From Flavobacteriales bacterium (GTDB lineage Bacteria > Bacteroidota > Bacteroidia > Flavobacteriales_D > Sanyastnellaceae), in assembly GCA_029245065.1 (NCBI GenBank), contig JAQWQB010000060.1, positions 1 through 64,000 of the forward strand: DNA of 64,000 nt. Reading direction: 5' to 3'. Below, one piece after another: positions 7,574 to 16,001 of the stretch; within the stretch, counting starts at the first letter, position 1, and each line of letters opens with the position of its first letter. A program made the position numbers and the translations under genes. The notes below the pieces were generated by a model that searched no databases, was not told the origin of the DNA, and saw nothing but the letters and a program-made list of their open reading frames with translations.

Positions 7574-9292
7574 ATGGGAATGAAAAGTATCATAGTAAGT
7601 GGATGTATGCTCTTAATTGGCATGGTTGGATTTGCGCAGCATGCCACTTATTCGGGCTACCGCTCTCCACTGGATATTCCCTTGAATCTTTCCGGAAATT
7701 TCGGCGAATTTAGATCGAATCATTTTCATTCTGGGATTGATATCAAAACACAAGGAAGAGAAGGCTTGAGTGTTTATGCCATCGCAAGTGGAAAGGTGAG
7801 TAGGGTGAAGATCTCGGCTTACGGATACGGAAATGCCATTTACATAGATCATCCAGACGGAAATACATCGGTTTATGCCCATTTGGGTAAGTTGTCTCCG
7901 AAAATTGATGCCTTTGTTAAAGCTGCTCAGTACGAACTTGAATCATGGGAAGTAGACCTCTATCCAGGGCCCAACGAATTACTGGTTGATTCGTCTGAAG
8001 TGATAGGCTGGTCTGGTAATTCAGGCAGTAGCGGCGGACCGCATCTTCATTTCGAAATTCGTCAAACAGATACAGAATTTCCGTTGAACCCGCTGTTGTG
8101 GGATTTCGACGTGGACGACCACAGAGCACCCTTGCTGAACGGAATTCAAATTACACCATTAACTGATACTTCTGCGGTTTCAGGTGCGTCGAAGAAACGC
8201 TACTTCGCCACCAAAAATGCTACGGGGAAAAGCTCCTTACAACGAACTGCTCCTATAGAGGTGTATGGTCCGATTGGAATTGGAGCGCACACCCTGGATC
8301 TGCTGGATAACAACTCCAACAAATGCGGGATTTATGAAATGAGCCTGTTTCTAGATGATCAATTGGTTTTCGAACAGCGCATTGATGCACTCGATTTTTC
8401 AACCAAGCGGTTTATGAATGCACATGCCGATTACCGGGAGTTGAAATCGAAGAAAAGAAGCATTCACCGTTCTTTTCGTTTGCCATTCAATGAGTTAGCG
8501 ATCTATAAAACCATCCAGAATAACGGAGAGATTGTGCTACTTGATGAAGAAGTTCATACAGTCCTTTTGCGCGTGAAAGATGTACACGGGAATTCATCCG
8601 AAACGTCGTTTAAGTTGAAAAAAGGAAGTCCTCTTTCTTCAAAGAACCCAGAGCTGTTGCCATCTGGAAGCAAATTGTTCAAGTACAATCAAGTAAACGC
8701 ACTTCGAACCGATAGTTGCAATGTATATATGCCCGAAGGCAGACTCTACGAGAACGCTTACGTATGGATTACTCAAGTACGAGGACCTTCCGATGCCCTT
8801 TCGGGGTGCTACGAAATTGGTGATGCGCTCACACCCGTGCATGAGCCGTATGTGGTGAAAATAAAAATAGGTGACTACCCAGATTCATTGCAGTCGAAGT
8901 TGTTCATCATGCGCTATGCACCTAATAAAAAACGAAGCTACAACAGAGGTGGCGATTTTAAGCTAGGTTGGGTAACCACCCGCGTGAAGGAGTTTGGCAA
9001 TTACTACGTGGCAATAGATACCACCCCACCAAGAATCAAATTGAATACATGGGTTAACAGTTCGTTGACCAACAAGGAAGTCATCTTCACTATTTCAGAT
9101 GACTTATCTGGAATCGATAAATACGAAGCATACGTAGATGGAAAGTGGATCCGTATGGCCTACAATTACAAACGTGCGCGATTAACGTACGACATGAAAG
9201 ATGGCGTCATTACAGCCGATTCAAAAGATTTTGAATTGAAGGTGTGGGATGAACGCGGAAATATGAAAGTGTATACAGCGACGTTTCCTTAA
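7574..9292 (+). CDS. Secreted M23-family metallopeptidase (LytM/peptidoglycan endopeptidase type)
   Basis: 572 residues from the chosen ATG, which directly precedes a signal peptide (MGMKSIIVSG...GMVGFAQ). The open frame extends upstream to 7499, but that part contains the promoter box and no signal sequence. The LytM/M23 domain is near the N-terminus: HFHSGIDIKT supplies the H-x3-D zinc motif and GGPHLHFEIRQ the H-x-H motif, so the zinc site is complete and the protein should be active, cutting peptidoglycan cross-links in the periplasm. The large C-terminal part is beta-rich with an Ig-like segment (DTTPPRIKLNTW...DDLSGIDKYEAYVDGKWI). Its stop codon overlaps that of the convergent DUF5916 gene in a shared TTAA. 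Confidence 0.9.
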   Translation: MGMKSIIVSGCMLLIGMVGFAQHATYSGYRSPLDIPLNLSGNFGEFRSNHFHSGIDIKTQGREGLSVYAIASGKVSRVKISAYGYGNAIYIDHPDGNTSVYAHLGKLSPKIDAFVKAAQYELESWEVDLYPGPNELLVDSSEVIGWSGNSGSSGGPHLHFEIRQTDTEFPLNPLLWDFDVDDHRAPLLNGIQITPLTDTSAVSGASKKRYFATKNATGKSSLQRTAPIEVYGPIGIGAHTLDLLDNNSNKCGIYEMSLFLDDQLVFEQRIDALDFSTKRFMNAHADYRELKSKKRSIHRSFRLPFNELAIYKTIQNNGEIVLLDEEVHTVLLRVKDVHGNSSETSFKLKKGSPLSSKNPELLPSGSKLFKYNQVNALRTDSCNVYMPEGRLYENAYVWITQVRGPSDALSGCYEIGDALTPVHEPYVVKIKIGDYPDSLQSKLFIMRYAPNKKRSYNRGGDFKLGWVTTRVKEFGNYYVAIDTTPPRIKLNTWVNSSLTNKEVIFTISDDLSGIDKYEAYVDGKWIRMAYNYKRARLTYDMKDGVITADSKDFELKVWDERGNMKVYTATFP

Positions 9293-11811
9293 TTCTCAAT
9301 AAACTTCCCTTTTCTGGTGAAGTTCAAGTAATCAATGAAATACAAAATTCGAACGGAGAAACTGTTGTTCTGAGGCAGGGAAATCGTACGGTCCAAATTG
9401 GTTCCGAAATCGTCTGGAATGATATTGTCGTCATCCAAAATAGATTGCTTCCAAACGATACTAATTTCCGACCCTGGAGAAAATACCCACGTATACACCA
9501 TGTCAATGTTGAAGGTGTTGAAGGAACGGTCTTGGGTTGATCTAATGCGTTCTGTTCCAGCGTCATTGGTAATGAAACCATAGTCCTCATTGTCTACCTG
9601 CCAAGTGTCCAAATCTCCATACGTATAGCCGTCATTGGCCAGCTCCATGAATCGGTCATACTTCACGGTAGACCAATAATGACGAAGCCTAAAGGTGAGC
9701 CCCATTCGGTTAGAGAAGATGTAGTTGACGGTAGCTAAATTGGTGTGGAAAACCACGTCACGAGATCCGAAAATAATTCGTTCATCATCGGCTGTGGAGG
9801 TATAACCAATTTCGTTAAAGCGCTTACCAGTGCTATAAACATACACCAGCATGAGTTTGTCGTTCACACGAAATCTCGGACTGATGCGGTAGTTCCAAAT
9901 GTGCCAGTTGTTGGCATTCGCTTCAGTATACCACGAGCCAATGTCCAAGGCAAACTGCCTGCGGTAATCAGAAGAAATCCAGCCCCCAACGTTGTAATTC
10001 TGAGGTCTGTTGAAGAACCAACCGTCGCGTCTACTTTCGAAATAATCTACCTGTTCAACAGGCTCTCCGCCTGATTCGATTCCAAATGCGTGAAAACCTC
10101 TGGTGTTGAAACCAACTTCGCCATAATAACCGGCACCTGTAAACGTATTCGGCTCTTTGAGGTGGTCATAGTTGATTTGGAAGTAGCTCCACATCCGGTT
10201 GAATTTCCAGAAGGGCTCGTAAATGTTGTAGCCTAGCCACGCGTTCGTGTTGATGTAGTTGGGGAAGAGCTGAAAACCAAGGTCGTTGTGATCGTAATGC
10301 TTGGTCACAGCTTGAGTACTCGCACCAAAATTCAATTGACCGCTGATTTTAGAAGCGCCAATTCGGTACCTGTAACCGGCATCGGTGTCAGGATCATCAA
10401 ACCCAAACTTCTTGGAGAAAGCCCCTTCACCCGTTATCGAAATGCTGTTCTTTTCGTTTCTTAAGTCAAACTCCGCTCCCGTTACGTTGGCATCATACGT
10501 TGATCCAGCGCGGGTAACGTTGGTATTGATCAACGAGACGTAGGAGTTGTTTCCTAAGTTCTGATCGAAAACGGTGATGTTGTAATTTGATAGGGGCGAA
10601 GTAACTACTTCACGGGTTTCTCCTGTCTCAGTATCTTTAATAACAGCAGTGGTCTCTGAGGTGACCGAGTTGAAAAAACCAACTCCCAATCCATTTGCAT
10701 TTCGCCCTGAAATTTTGGTTGAATTCAACAACTGTGTCTCAATCGGATTTGAAATTACTTCCTCATTATCGCCCAGGTTGTCAAACGCGTTGCCATAATT
10801 CACTGGGAAGCCTCCAATTCTTCGGGAGTAAAAGAGTCCGGCCTTGTTGAAGAGCTCGGTCCCTTCGGTGAAGAACTGCCGTTGTTCTTCCAGAAAGACT
10901 TCAAATGGCCCTAAGTTCAAAATGAGGTTATCACTTCGAACTTGACCAAAATCGGGTATCAATGTCATGTCCAACGTGTAGGCCTCATTGATACCATACT
11001 TGACATCCATCCCACCATTGAAACTAGAGCCCGTTGAAGTAGATCCGTCATCTAGCTTCTGAACTTCTGCATAGGCAGAAGCATACGGGTAGAAAAAGAG
11101 GCGAACAGGCGGTTTAATGTTTTTAATACCATTGACCGTTCCGCTTTGGTTCACCCAACCTTGAATTTCGGGATTAACGAAACGCCAATGACTCATTTCA
11201 CGAACTCGTCGAATGTTTCGCAAGAAATTAATGTCCCACACTTGTTCTTCTTTATCAGGGAAACGCAGTGCGCTGTAAGGTATTTTGAATTCAGCTACCC
11301 ATCCATCGTCACCAATAGATGTGTTGCATTGCCAAACGGCATTCCAGTTTGAATCTTCACCGAAAGCTGAGAGTTGAGCGTCGTATTGCACTCCATCTGG
11401 CGTTGCAATAAAGTAGAAGGCGTTGATTCCATCTTGAAAACAACTGATGTAAAAACCAAAGAAATCGGTATTCCCCAAATCGTCACGCTGGGTGAGCTGA
11501 TGAAGCACGCTATCTTTCGCTACATCGAACATCTTGGCTCCGATATACAACGCTTCATCATCGTAAATCATGCGTACTTCTGTGCGTTGGGATGAGGGCG
11601 CTCCAGGATTAGGGTTGTTCTGTACGAAGTCAGTCAGAACTTCCGCTTTGTTCCACTCCACGTCATTCAACTTTCCGTCAATTTTGATGCTCGATTCAGC
11701 GCGCTCTGCAGAGAAAAGTTTATCCTGCGCTGGAGCTTCGAGGAGGAGAAAGAATACTCCAAAGAAAATGGTGATGGTCTTTAACAAAGCTTTTTCTAAG
11801 GTTGAACGCAA
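9289..11811 (-). CDS. DUF5916 outer-membrane protein with CBM9-like N-terminal domain
   Basis: 840 residues. After a signal peptide (ending near LLLEAPAQ) comes a carbohydrate-binding-family-9-like domain (about residues 35-230: IKIDGKLNDVEWNKAEVLTDF, ALYIGAKMFD, GWVAEFKIPYSALRF), then a long region of alternating aromatic strands typical of a DUF5916 outer-membrane beta-barrel, ending in an aromatic-rich strand. The function of the family is unproven; association with glycan or organic-matter use is inferred from the CBM9-like part. The start codon is TTG at 11811: an in-frame TAG lies two codons upstream and no ATG precedes the signal sequence. It is divergent from the EEP lipoprotein gene, with a perfect 16-base palindrome between. 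Confidence 0.88.
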   Translation of the reverse strand: MRSTLEKALLKTITIFFGVFFLLLEAPAQDKLFSAERAESSIKIDGKLNDVEWNKAEVLTDFVQNNPNPGAPSSQRTEVRMIYDDEALYIGAKMFDVAKDSVLHQLTQRDDLGNTDFFGFYISCFQDGINAFYFIATPDGVQYDAQLSAFGEDSNWNAVWQCNTSIGDDGWVAEFKIPYSALRFPDKEEQVWDINFLRNIRRVREMSHWRFVNPEIQGWVNQSGTVNGIKNIKPPVRLFFYPYASAYAEVQKLDDGSTSTGSSFNGGMDVKYGINEAYTLDMTLIPDFGQVRSDNLILNLGPFEVFLEEQRQFFTEGTELFNKAGLFYSRRIGGFPVNYGNAFDNLGDNEEVISNPIETQLLNSTKISGRNANGLGVGFFNSVTSETTAVIKDTETGETREVVTSPLSNYNITVFDQNLGNNSYVSLINTNVTRAGSTYDANVTGAEFDLRNEKNSISITGEGAFSKKFGFDDPDTDAGYRYRIGASKISGQLNFGASTQAVTKHYDHNDLGFQLFPNYINTNAWLGYNIYEPFWKFNRMWSYFQINYDHLKEPNTFTGAGYYGEVGFNTRGFHAFGIESGGEPVEQVDYFESRRDGWFFNRPQNYNVGGWISSDYRRQFALDIGSWYTEANANNWHIWNYRISPRFRVNDKLMLVYVYSTGKRFNEIGYTSTADDERIIFGSRDVVFHTNLATVNYIFSNRMGLTFRLRHYWSTVKYDRFMELANDGYTYGDLDTWQVDNEDYGFITNDAGTERIRSTQDRSFNTFNIDMVYTWVFSPGSEISIVWKQSILDDDNIIPDDFGTNLDRTISLPQNNSFSVRILYFIDYLNFTRKGKFIEN

Positions 11812-11853
11812 GCTATTCTATCTTATTTAATTGCCTTTAAGTTTCGTTCCTAA

Positions 11854-11869
11854 TTCCTGTTAACAGGAA
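11854..11869. promoter_or_regulatory. Perfect 16-base palindrome between divergent genes (candidate operator)
   Basis: TTCCTGTTAACAGGAA is its own reverse complement. It lies 43 bases upstream of the DUF5916 TTG start and 25 bases before the TTG element of the EEP lipoprotein promoter, a position suited to a dimeric regulator acting on both genes. Confidence 0.5.
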
Positions 11870-11893
11870 GATAATTTCATTGAAACAAGCCAA

Positions 11894-11926
11894 TTGCATT
11901 GATTGAGAATCGCTTTCGTACATTTG
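11894..11926 (+). promoter_or_regulatory. Bacteroidota-type promoter of the EEP lipoprotein gene
   Basis: TTG (11894-11896), 22-base spacer, TACATTTG (11919-11926). It lies inside the longest open frame (which begins at a TTG at 11903), which shows that the real start is further downstream. Confidence 0.6.
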
Positions 11927-11968
11927 CCGGCAAAGGTATTTATTATGTTTCAACAGGCAGCACAAATT

Positions 11969-13027
11969 ATGATCAATAGAAGAATTCTTACAGTACTTTC
12001 AGCCGCTACCATTGGTTTCTCATTTCTTTCATCTGGATGTGCCGAAAAGAAGCCGGTTTCGTCGGAAGTTGAGCAACAACCTTCAATTGATAAACTCTCT
12101 GTGATGTTCTACAACGTTGAGAACCTTTTCGACATGGAAGATGACCCTTCCACTTTTGATGAAGATTTCACACCTACCGGAAAGTTAACGTGGGACCAAG
12201 GAAGATTTGATAAAAAGCTACTGAACCTTGGAAAGGTAGTTGCTGCAGCTTCACAAACGAAGGAACTGCCATCTATAATAGGTTTGTGCGAAGTGGAAAA
12301 CAGATCTGTTGTAGAGGATTTCGCCAAATCTGCTTACCTCAAAGCAGTGCCTTACAAGGTGATTCACAAAGACAGTCCTGATGGAAGGGGAATAGATGTG
12401 GCTCTGCTCTACGATGAGCGCGTTATTAGCCTGGAAGAAGTAAATTACATTGAATCGAAGCTGCCTGCAGGCGACCGACCGAACACCCGATTGGCCATGC
12501 ATGTGAAAGGAACAATCGCTGGAAAAGAATTGCACTTATTTGTAAATCACTGGCCATCTCGAAGTGGAGGCAAGGATGCAACTGAACCGAACAGGTTAAC
12601 TGTAGCATACAACGTACGCCAGGAAGTGAATGCGACCTTGGAGAAAAATCCTGAGGCACACATTATTCTCATGGGCGATTTCAATGATCACCCTAATGAC
12701 AAGAGTTTGGTAGAGGTGCTTTCTGCTGGACGAAAAGATGAAAAGCTGTTGTACAACCTGATGTGGGAAAAGCACAAGCGTGGAGAAGGGTCATACAACT
12801 ACCGCGGAAATTGGGGCGCATTAGATCAATTCATCGTTTCACAGAATATGGCTGATGGATTTGACCTAGAGGTAGACGAATCAACTGTTCGTTTCGTTCG
12901 TGAAGAATGGATGATGTATACCAATGACAAAGGTGACGTGTTTCCTAGCAGAACGTACGGCGGACCGAATTACTACGGGGGCTACTCTGATCACCTCCCT
13001 ATCTACATGGAACTTAAGTTGAATTAA
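11969..13027 (+). CDS. Exported endonuclease/exonuclease/phosphatase (EEP) family lipoprotein
   Basis: 352 residues from the ATG at 11969, chosen because it opens directly into a lipoprotein signal peptide with lipobox LSSGC; a 5'-UTR of about 35 bases then remains. An ATG at 11945 is the alternative. EEP-fold motifs are complete: FYNVENLFD with the metal-binding Asn/Glu region, GLCEVENR (Glu), HVKG...FVNHWPSRSGG, MGDFNDHP (Asp/Asn) and YSDHLPIY (Asp-His). The fold hydrolyses phosphodiester or phosphate-ester bonds with Mg2+; substrate unknown, but an extracytoplasmic site suggests nucleic acid or nucleotide scavenging. A cytosolic paralogue lies at 18393-19352. The stop shares a TTAA with the convergent PPK2 gene. 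Confidence 0.85.
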   Translation: MINRRILTVLSAATIGFSFLSSGCAEKKPVSSEVEQQPSIDKLSVMFYNVENLFDMEDDPSTFDEDFTPTGKLTWDQGRFDKKLLNLGKVVAAASQTKELPSIIGLCEVENRSVVEDFAKSAYLKAVPYKVIHKDSPDGRGIDVALLYDERVISLEEVNYIESKLPAGDRPNTRLAMHVKGTIAGKELHLFVNHWPSRSGGKDATEPNRLTVAYNVRQEVNATLEKNPEAHIILMGDFNDHPNDKSLVEVLSAGRKDEKLLYNLMWEKHKRGEGSYNYRGNWGALDQFIVSQNMADGFDLEVDESTVRFVREEWMMYTNDKGDVFPSRTYGGPNYYGGYSDHLPIYMELKLN

Positions 13028-13905
13028 GATTCTTCGCCAAACAATCTTCTGCCTTCAGCAATATCTTCTTTAATGGAGGTTGCGCTAGAAGGAAATTTCA
13101 AGTTCATTTCTTCCATTTGTTCGCGAACGATGGTGGTTACCAATGCGCGCATGGTATTTTTATCATCTGCCGGAATCACATACCACGGAGCATGATCCTT
13201 CGCCGTTTTGTTAATGGCTTCTTGATAGCAGTCCATGTAAACAGACCAATGAGCGCGTTCTTTCACATCGGTCAAATTGAATTTCCAGTGCTTGTCTGGC
13301 GTGTTCATACGATCCAAAAGTCTGCGCTTCTGTTCTTCCTTAGAAACATTCAAGAAGAACTTGATGATTTTCGTACCGCTTTTAGCAATATTTCGTTCAA
13401 AGCCACGAATCGCTTCGTACCGATGCTGCCAGAAAGAAGGCGTGATGTCTTCAACTTTTTCAATCCCAGGAATGTTTTGATATAAGATAAAAGAAGGGTG
13501 CACACGTGTCACCAAGACCTCTTCGTAATGACTCCTATTAAACACACCAATTAGCCCGCGTTGCGGAAGTTTGTTACTGATCCGCCACAAAAAATCATGA
13601 GCAGCCTCTACGGGAGTCGGTTTTCTGAAGTTTGAAATGGTGCATCCCTGAGGATTAACTCCAGACAACAGCCTTTTCAATGTGCCATCTTTACCAGCTG
13701 CATCCATTGCTTGAAAAACAACCAAGACGGCGTTGGAACCAGAAGCAAACATCATCTCTTGCATCTCTGCAATCTCTTCCACATTGTCCTCAATTATTTT
13801 CTTTGATTCCTTTTTCGAAATGGTTTCTTCAGGAGTGGTAAGGCAGTTTTTAAGGTTCAAATCTGTCTTGCCGTCGTAACGATATGCCTTGGTATTCATC
13901 TTCAT
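13024..13905 (-). CDS. ppk2: Polyphosphate kinase 2 family protein
   Basis: A soluble 293-residue kinase of the PPK2 family, which transfers phosphate between polyphosphate and nucleotides. The P-loop AMDAAGKDGT (residues about 66-75), the conserved arginine/lysine lid region (SNFRKPTPVEAAHDFLWR) and the Walker B-like stretch VFNRSHYEEVLVTRVHP (about 121-137) are all present. A single PPK2 domain of this size fits class I or III enzymes (nucleoside di- or monophosphate phosphorylation); class cannot be settled by eye. The start may be leaderless: TATCTTCC (13910-13917, minus) ends 4 bases before the ATG. No ppk1 or exopolyphosphatase gene is nearby. Confidence 0.92.
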   Translation of the reverse strand: MKMNTKAYRYDGKTDLNLKNCLTTPEETISKKESKKIIEDNVEEIAEMQEMMFASGSNAVLVVFQAMDAAGKDGTLKRLLSGVNPQGCTISNFRKPTPVEAAHDFLWRISNKLPQRGLIGVFNRSHYEEVLVTRVHPSFILYQNIPGIEKVEDITPSFWQHRYEAIRGFERNIAKSGTKIIKFFLNVSKEEQKRRLLDRMNTPDKHWKFNLTDVKERAHWSVYMDCYQEAINKTAKDHAPWYVIPADDKNTMRALVTTIVREQMEEMNLKFPSSATSIKEDIAEGRRLFGEES

Positions 13906-13990
13906 GGGCGGAAGATAATAACAAATTGCTGTATCTATTCACATCGGAATGGAGCATTCAATATTCCTTTTAACTTAGCACAACTGACAG

Positions 13991-14314
13991 AATTGCCACA
14001 ATAATACGTGTCCGGCTGGAGTTGCTACACAAAACAAATGGTTGCAACGTGGATTGGTTGTTTCAGATAAATCTGAACGGGCTGCAAATTATTTCAAGGC
14101 CTTCAGAAAAGAGCTGCTAGAAATCACCCATGCGGCAGGTTATGAGCATCCTTGTGAGTTGAAAATGAGTGATTTGAAAATGAATACGAGTGATCGTTAT
14201 CAATCGAAGAACATGGATGAAATCTTCGATTATACGAAGTCTACCGTGAATTTTAAGGGCATGAATGAAGCCGTAAGTTGTGACTTTTTAGGTGCCAGTC
14301 CGTCAAAGAAGTAA
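13991..14314 (+). pseudogene. Remnant C-terminus of an FMN-binding glutamate synthase-like protein
   Basis: In one frame from 13991 the translation reads QNCHNNTCPAGVATQ and continues through QRGLVVSDKSERAANYF, then ITHAAGYEHPCEL, to a stop at 14314. The Cys-x-Asn-x-Cys-Pro-x-Gly-Val-Ala-Thr-Gln segment and the RGLVV motif are diagnostic of the C-terminal end of the FMN domain of glutamate synthase-like proteins. A TGA sits 3 bases upstream of 13991 and nothing before it encodes the other ~400 residues, so this is the 3' end of a deleted gene. An internal TTG at 14042 could in principle start a 90-residue peptide, but the FMN site and catalytic parts are gone. It may be transcribed together with the zinc peptidase that starts 4 bases after it. 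Confidence 0.8.
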
Positions 14315-14317
14315 GAT

Positions 14318-14992
14318 ATGATCATTTACATCATCGCCGGAGCCATAGCCTTGATAGGTATGTTTGTCAGTAGGAGACTAAAGTCGAAGTTCGACGAGTA
14401 CTCCAAACTGAGCTTGCAGTCTGGTTTGTCTGGGAAAGAAATAGCTGAGCGCATGCTTCAGGACGAAGGAATCAATGATGTAAAAGTGGTTTCAACTCCA
14501 GGGAAATTGACAGATCATTACAACCCATCTACAAAGACCGTTAATCTTAGTTCAGTTGTGTTCAACGAGCGAAATGCTGCCGCCGCTGCGGTTGCCGCTC
14601 ACGAAGTTGGCCATGCTGTTCAACACGCCAGAGGATATACATGGCTGCAAATGCGCAGCAAACTTGTCCCTATCGTAAGTTTGAGCTCTAGAATTGTTCA
14701 ATTCGTCATCATCGGAGGAATACTTTTGATAAATGTTTTTCCAGGATTATTGCTTGGAGGGATAATTCTTTTTAGCTTGACTACTTTGTTCGCATTCATC
14801 ACGTTACCAGTTGAATATGATGCTTCGAACAGAGCATTAGCATGGATAAAAGAAAACCAAATTGTGACTTCTAGTGAATATGATGCGTCTAAAGATGCGT
14901 TGAGGTGGGCCGCCAGAACATATGTTGTTTCGGCAATAGGCTCTTTGGCAACACTACTTTACTACCTATCTATTTACATGAGAAGAAGATGA
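14318..14992 (+). CDS. Membrane zinc metallopeptidase (YugP-like, Zn_peptidase_2)
   Basis: 224 residues, normal length. An N-terminal membrane helix (IIYIIAGAIALIGMFVSRRL), an HExxH-type zinc motif HEVGHAVQHA (about residues 91-100), a central hydrophobic hairpin (about 121-165, VSLSSRIVQFVIIGG...LTTLFAFITLPVEYDASNRA) and a C-terminal membrane segment match the YugP family exactly, including the LPVEYDAS signature. Substrates are unknown; membrane-protein quality control is a reasonable inference. It starts just after the glutamate-synthase remnant and is followed 29 bases later by a run of small envelope-type genes. Confidence 0.92.
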   Translation: MIIYIIAGAIALIGMFVSRRLKSKFDEYSKLSLQSGLSGKEIAERMLQDEGINDVKVVSTPGKLTDHYNPSTKTVNLSSVVFNERNAAAAAVAAHEVGHAVQHARGYTWLQMRSKLVPIVSLSSRIVQFVIIGGILLINVFPGLLLGGIILFSLTTLFAFITLPVEYDASNRALAWIKENQIVTSSEYDASKDALRWAARTYVVSAIGSLATLLYYLSIYMRRR

Positions 14993-15021
14993 AATCAGTT
15001 AACCAAAAAAAAATAGCCATT

Positions 15022-15240
15022 ATGAAATCAATTATACAAGTATCACTTGTAGCTGCTAGTGCGGCACTCTTATTTGCTTGCGGAGACGGAGCAGTAGAAG
15101 AGAAAATGGACGATGCTGCTCAGAAAGTAGAGCAAGAAGTTGAAGCGCAATCTGAAGAAGCGGCAAAAGCCCTTGATTCAGCAGTCGAAGCGCTTGAATC
15201 GTCTGAAGAAGAATTAGAAAACGCATTGGAAGACTTATAA
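15022..15240 (+). CDS. Small alanine/glutamate-rich lipoprotein
   Basis: 72 residues from the ATG at 15022, chosen because it begins a lipoprotein signal peptide (SIIQVSLVAASAALLFAC, lipobox LFAC). The mature part is one acidic amphipathic helix rich in A, E and D (EEKMDDAAQKVEQEVEAQS), resembling in size and build, though not in recognisable sequence, small helical envelope lipoproteins such as Lpp. An in-frame ATG 33 bases upstream would overlap the peptidase gene and spoil the signal peptide. No function can be assigned. The next gene starts 10 bases after its stop. Confidence 0.72.
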   Translation: MKSIIQVSLVAASAALLFACGDGAVEEKMDDAAQKVEQEVEAQSEEAAKALDSAVEALESSEEELENALEDL

Positions 15241-15250
15241 GCCAAAGACC

Positions 15251-15979
15251 ATGAAAAAGACATTAATTATTATTGCAGCATGCTGCCTAGTCGGTTCAGT
15301 AAATGCGCAGGTTTCGAAAGAAACAGATCGTATCAAAAAAGAAAAAGCAGCTTCTGAACAGTCGTTGAAAGAAGAGGCTAAGAAGAGCGAACAAGACGCG
15401 AAAAACTTGCGTGACGAGGCCAAAAAAGAGGCTAAGGACATGGAAGCGAAGCAGAAAAATGAGCTTGACGCTGCCAAGGAGAAGGCGACAGATATGCGTG
15501 ATGGTGCCAAGAAAGAAATGGACGGAGCCACAGATAAGCTAGACCAGGCGAAAACAGATATGGAAGCTAAGAAAGGCGAAATGTCTGTTGAAGCAAAGAA
15601 GGCCATGGAACAAGCCAATGCTGAACGTGACCGTGTGCTAAAGGAGTACGGAACGAAGGTTGACAAAACCGAAGAAGAAATGAAGCGTATTGACAGTTCT
15701 TCACGTGAAGAGTTAATGAAGCTTCCTCCTGTAGACAGAAAAGAAGCAATGCAAGTAAAAGCGGCTCAAGAATTGGCTGCGAGTAAAGCAAAGCTAGAAA
15801 GCGCAAATAAGCGAATTTCAGCAGCAAAAGATGAACTTAAGCAGGCTGAAGCAGACGGGTCAATGACCGCAGAAGAAATGGAGGCAAAAAGAACAAGAAT
15901 TATGCGCGCTGTGGAAGCTACAAAAGCCCTTAAAAGTAGAATTAGCGCAACAGAACAATCACTTCGTGAATCAAACTAA
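15251..15979 (+). CDS. Secreted charged coiled-coil protein (LEA-like composition)
   Basis: 242 residues. A signal peptide (KKTLIIIAACCLVGSVNAQ) leads into a highly charged, almost uninterrupted helix rich in K, E, A, D and M with 11-residue-like quasi-repeats (KKEAKDMEAKQKNELDAAK, then ATDKLDQAKTDMEAKKGEM). Composition and periodicity recall late-embryogenesis-abundant and apolipoprotein-like proteins that protect membranes or proteins, but I see no diagnostic motif, so this is a description, not an assignment. Probably periplasmic or outer-membrane associated. It lies between the small lipoprotein (10 bases) and the broken DUF937-like gene (22 bases). Confidence 0.75.
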   Translation: MKKTLIIIAACCLVGSVNAQVSKETDRIKKEKAASEQSLKEEAKKSEQDAKNLRDEAKKEAKDMEAKQKNELDAAKEKATDMRDGAKKEMDGATDKLDQAKTDMEAKKGEMSVEAKKAMEQANAERDRVLKEYGTKVDKTEEEMKRIDSSSREELMKLPPVDRKEAMQVKAAQELAASKAKLESANKRISAAKDELKQAEADGSMTAEEMEAKRTRIMRAVEATKALKSRISATEQSLRESN

Positions 15980-16001
15980 TTCACGCATCAAAATAATCAA
16001 C

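Noticed and set aside
14042-14314. Independent 90-residue gene
   Set aside because: The frame continues upstream through a diagnostic glutamate-synthase motif to 13991, so it is better described as the tail of a degraded gene.
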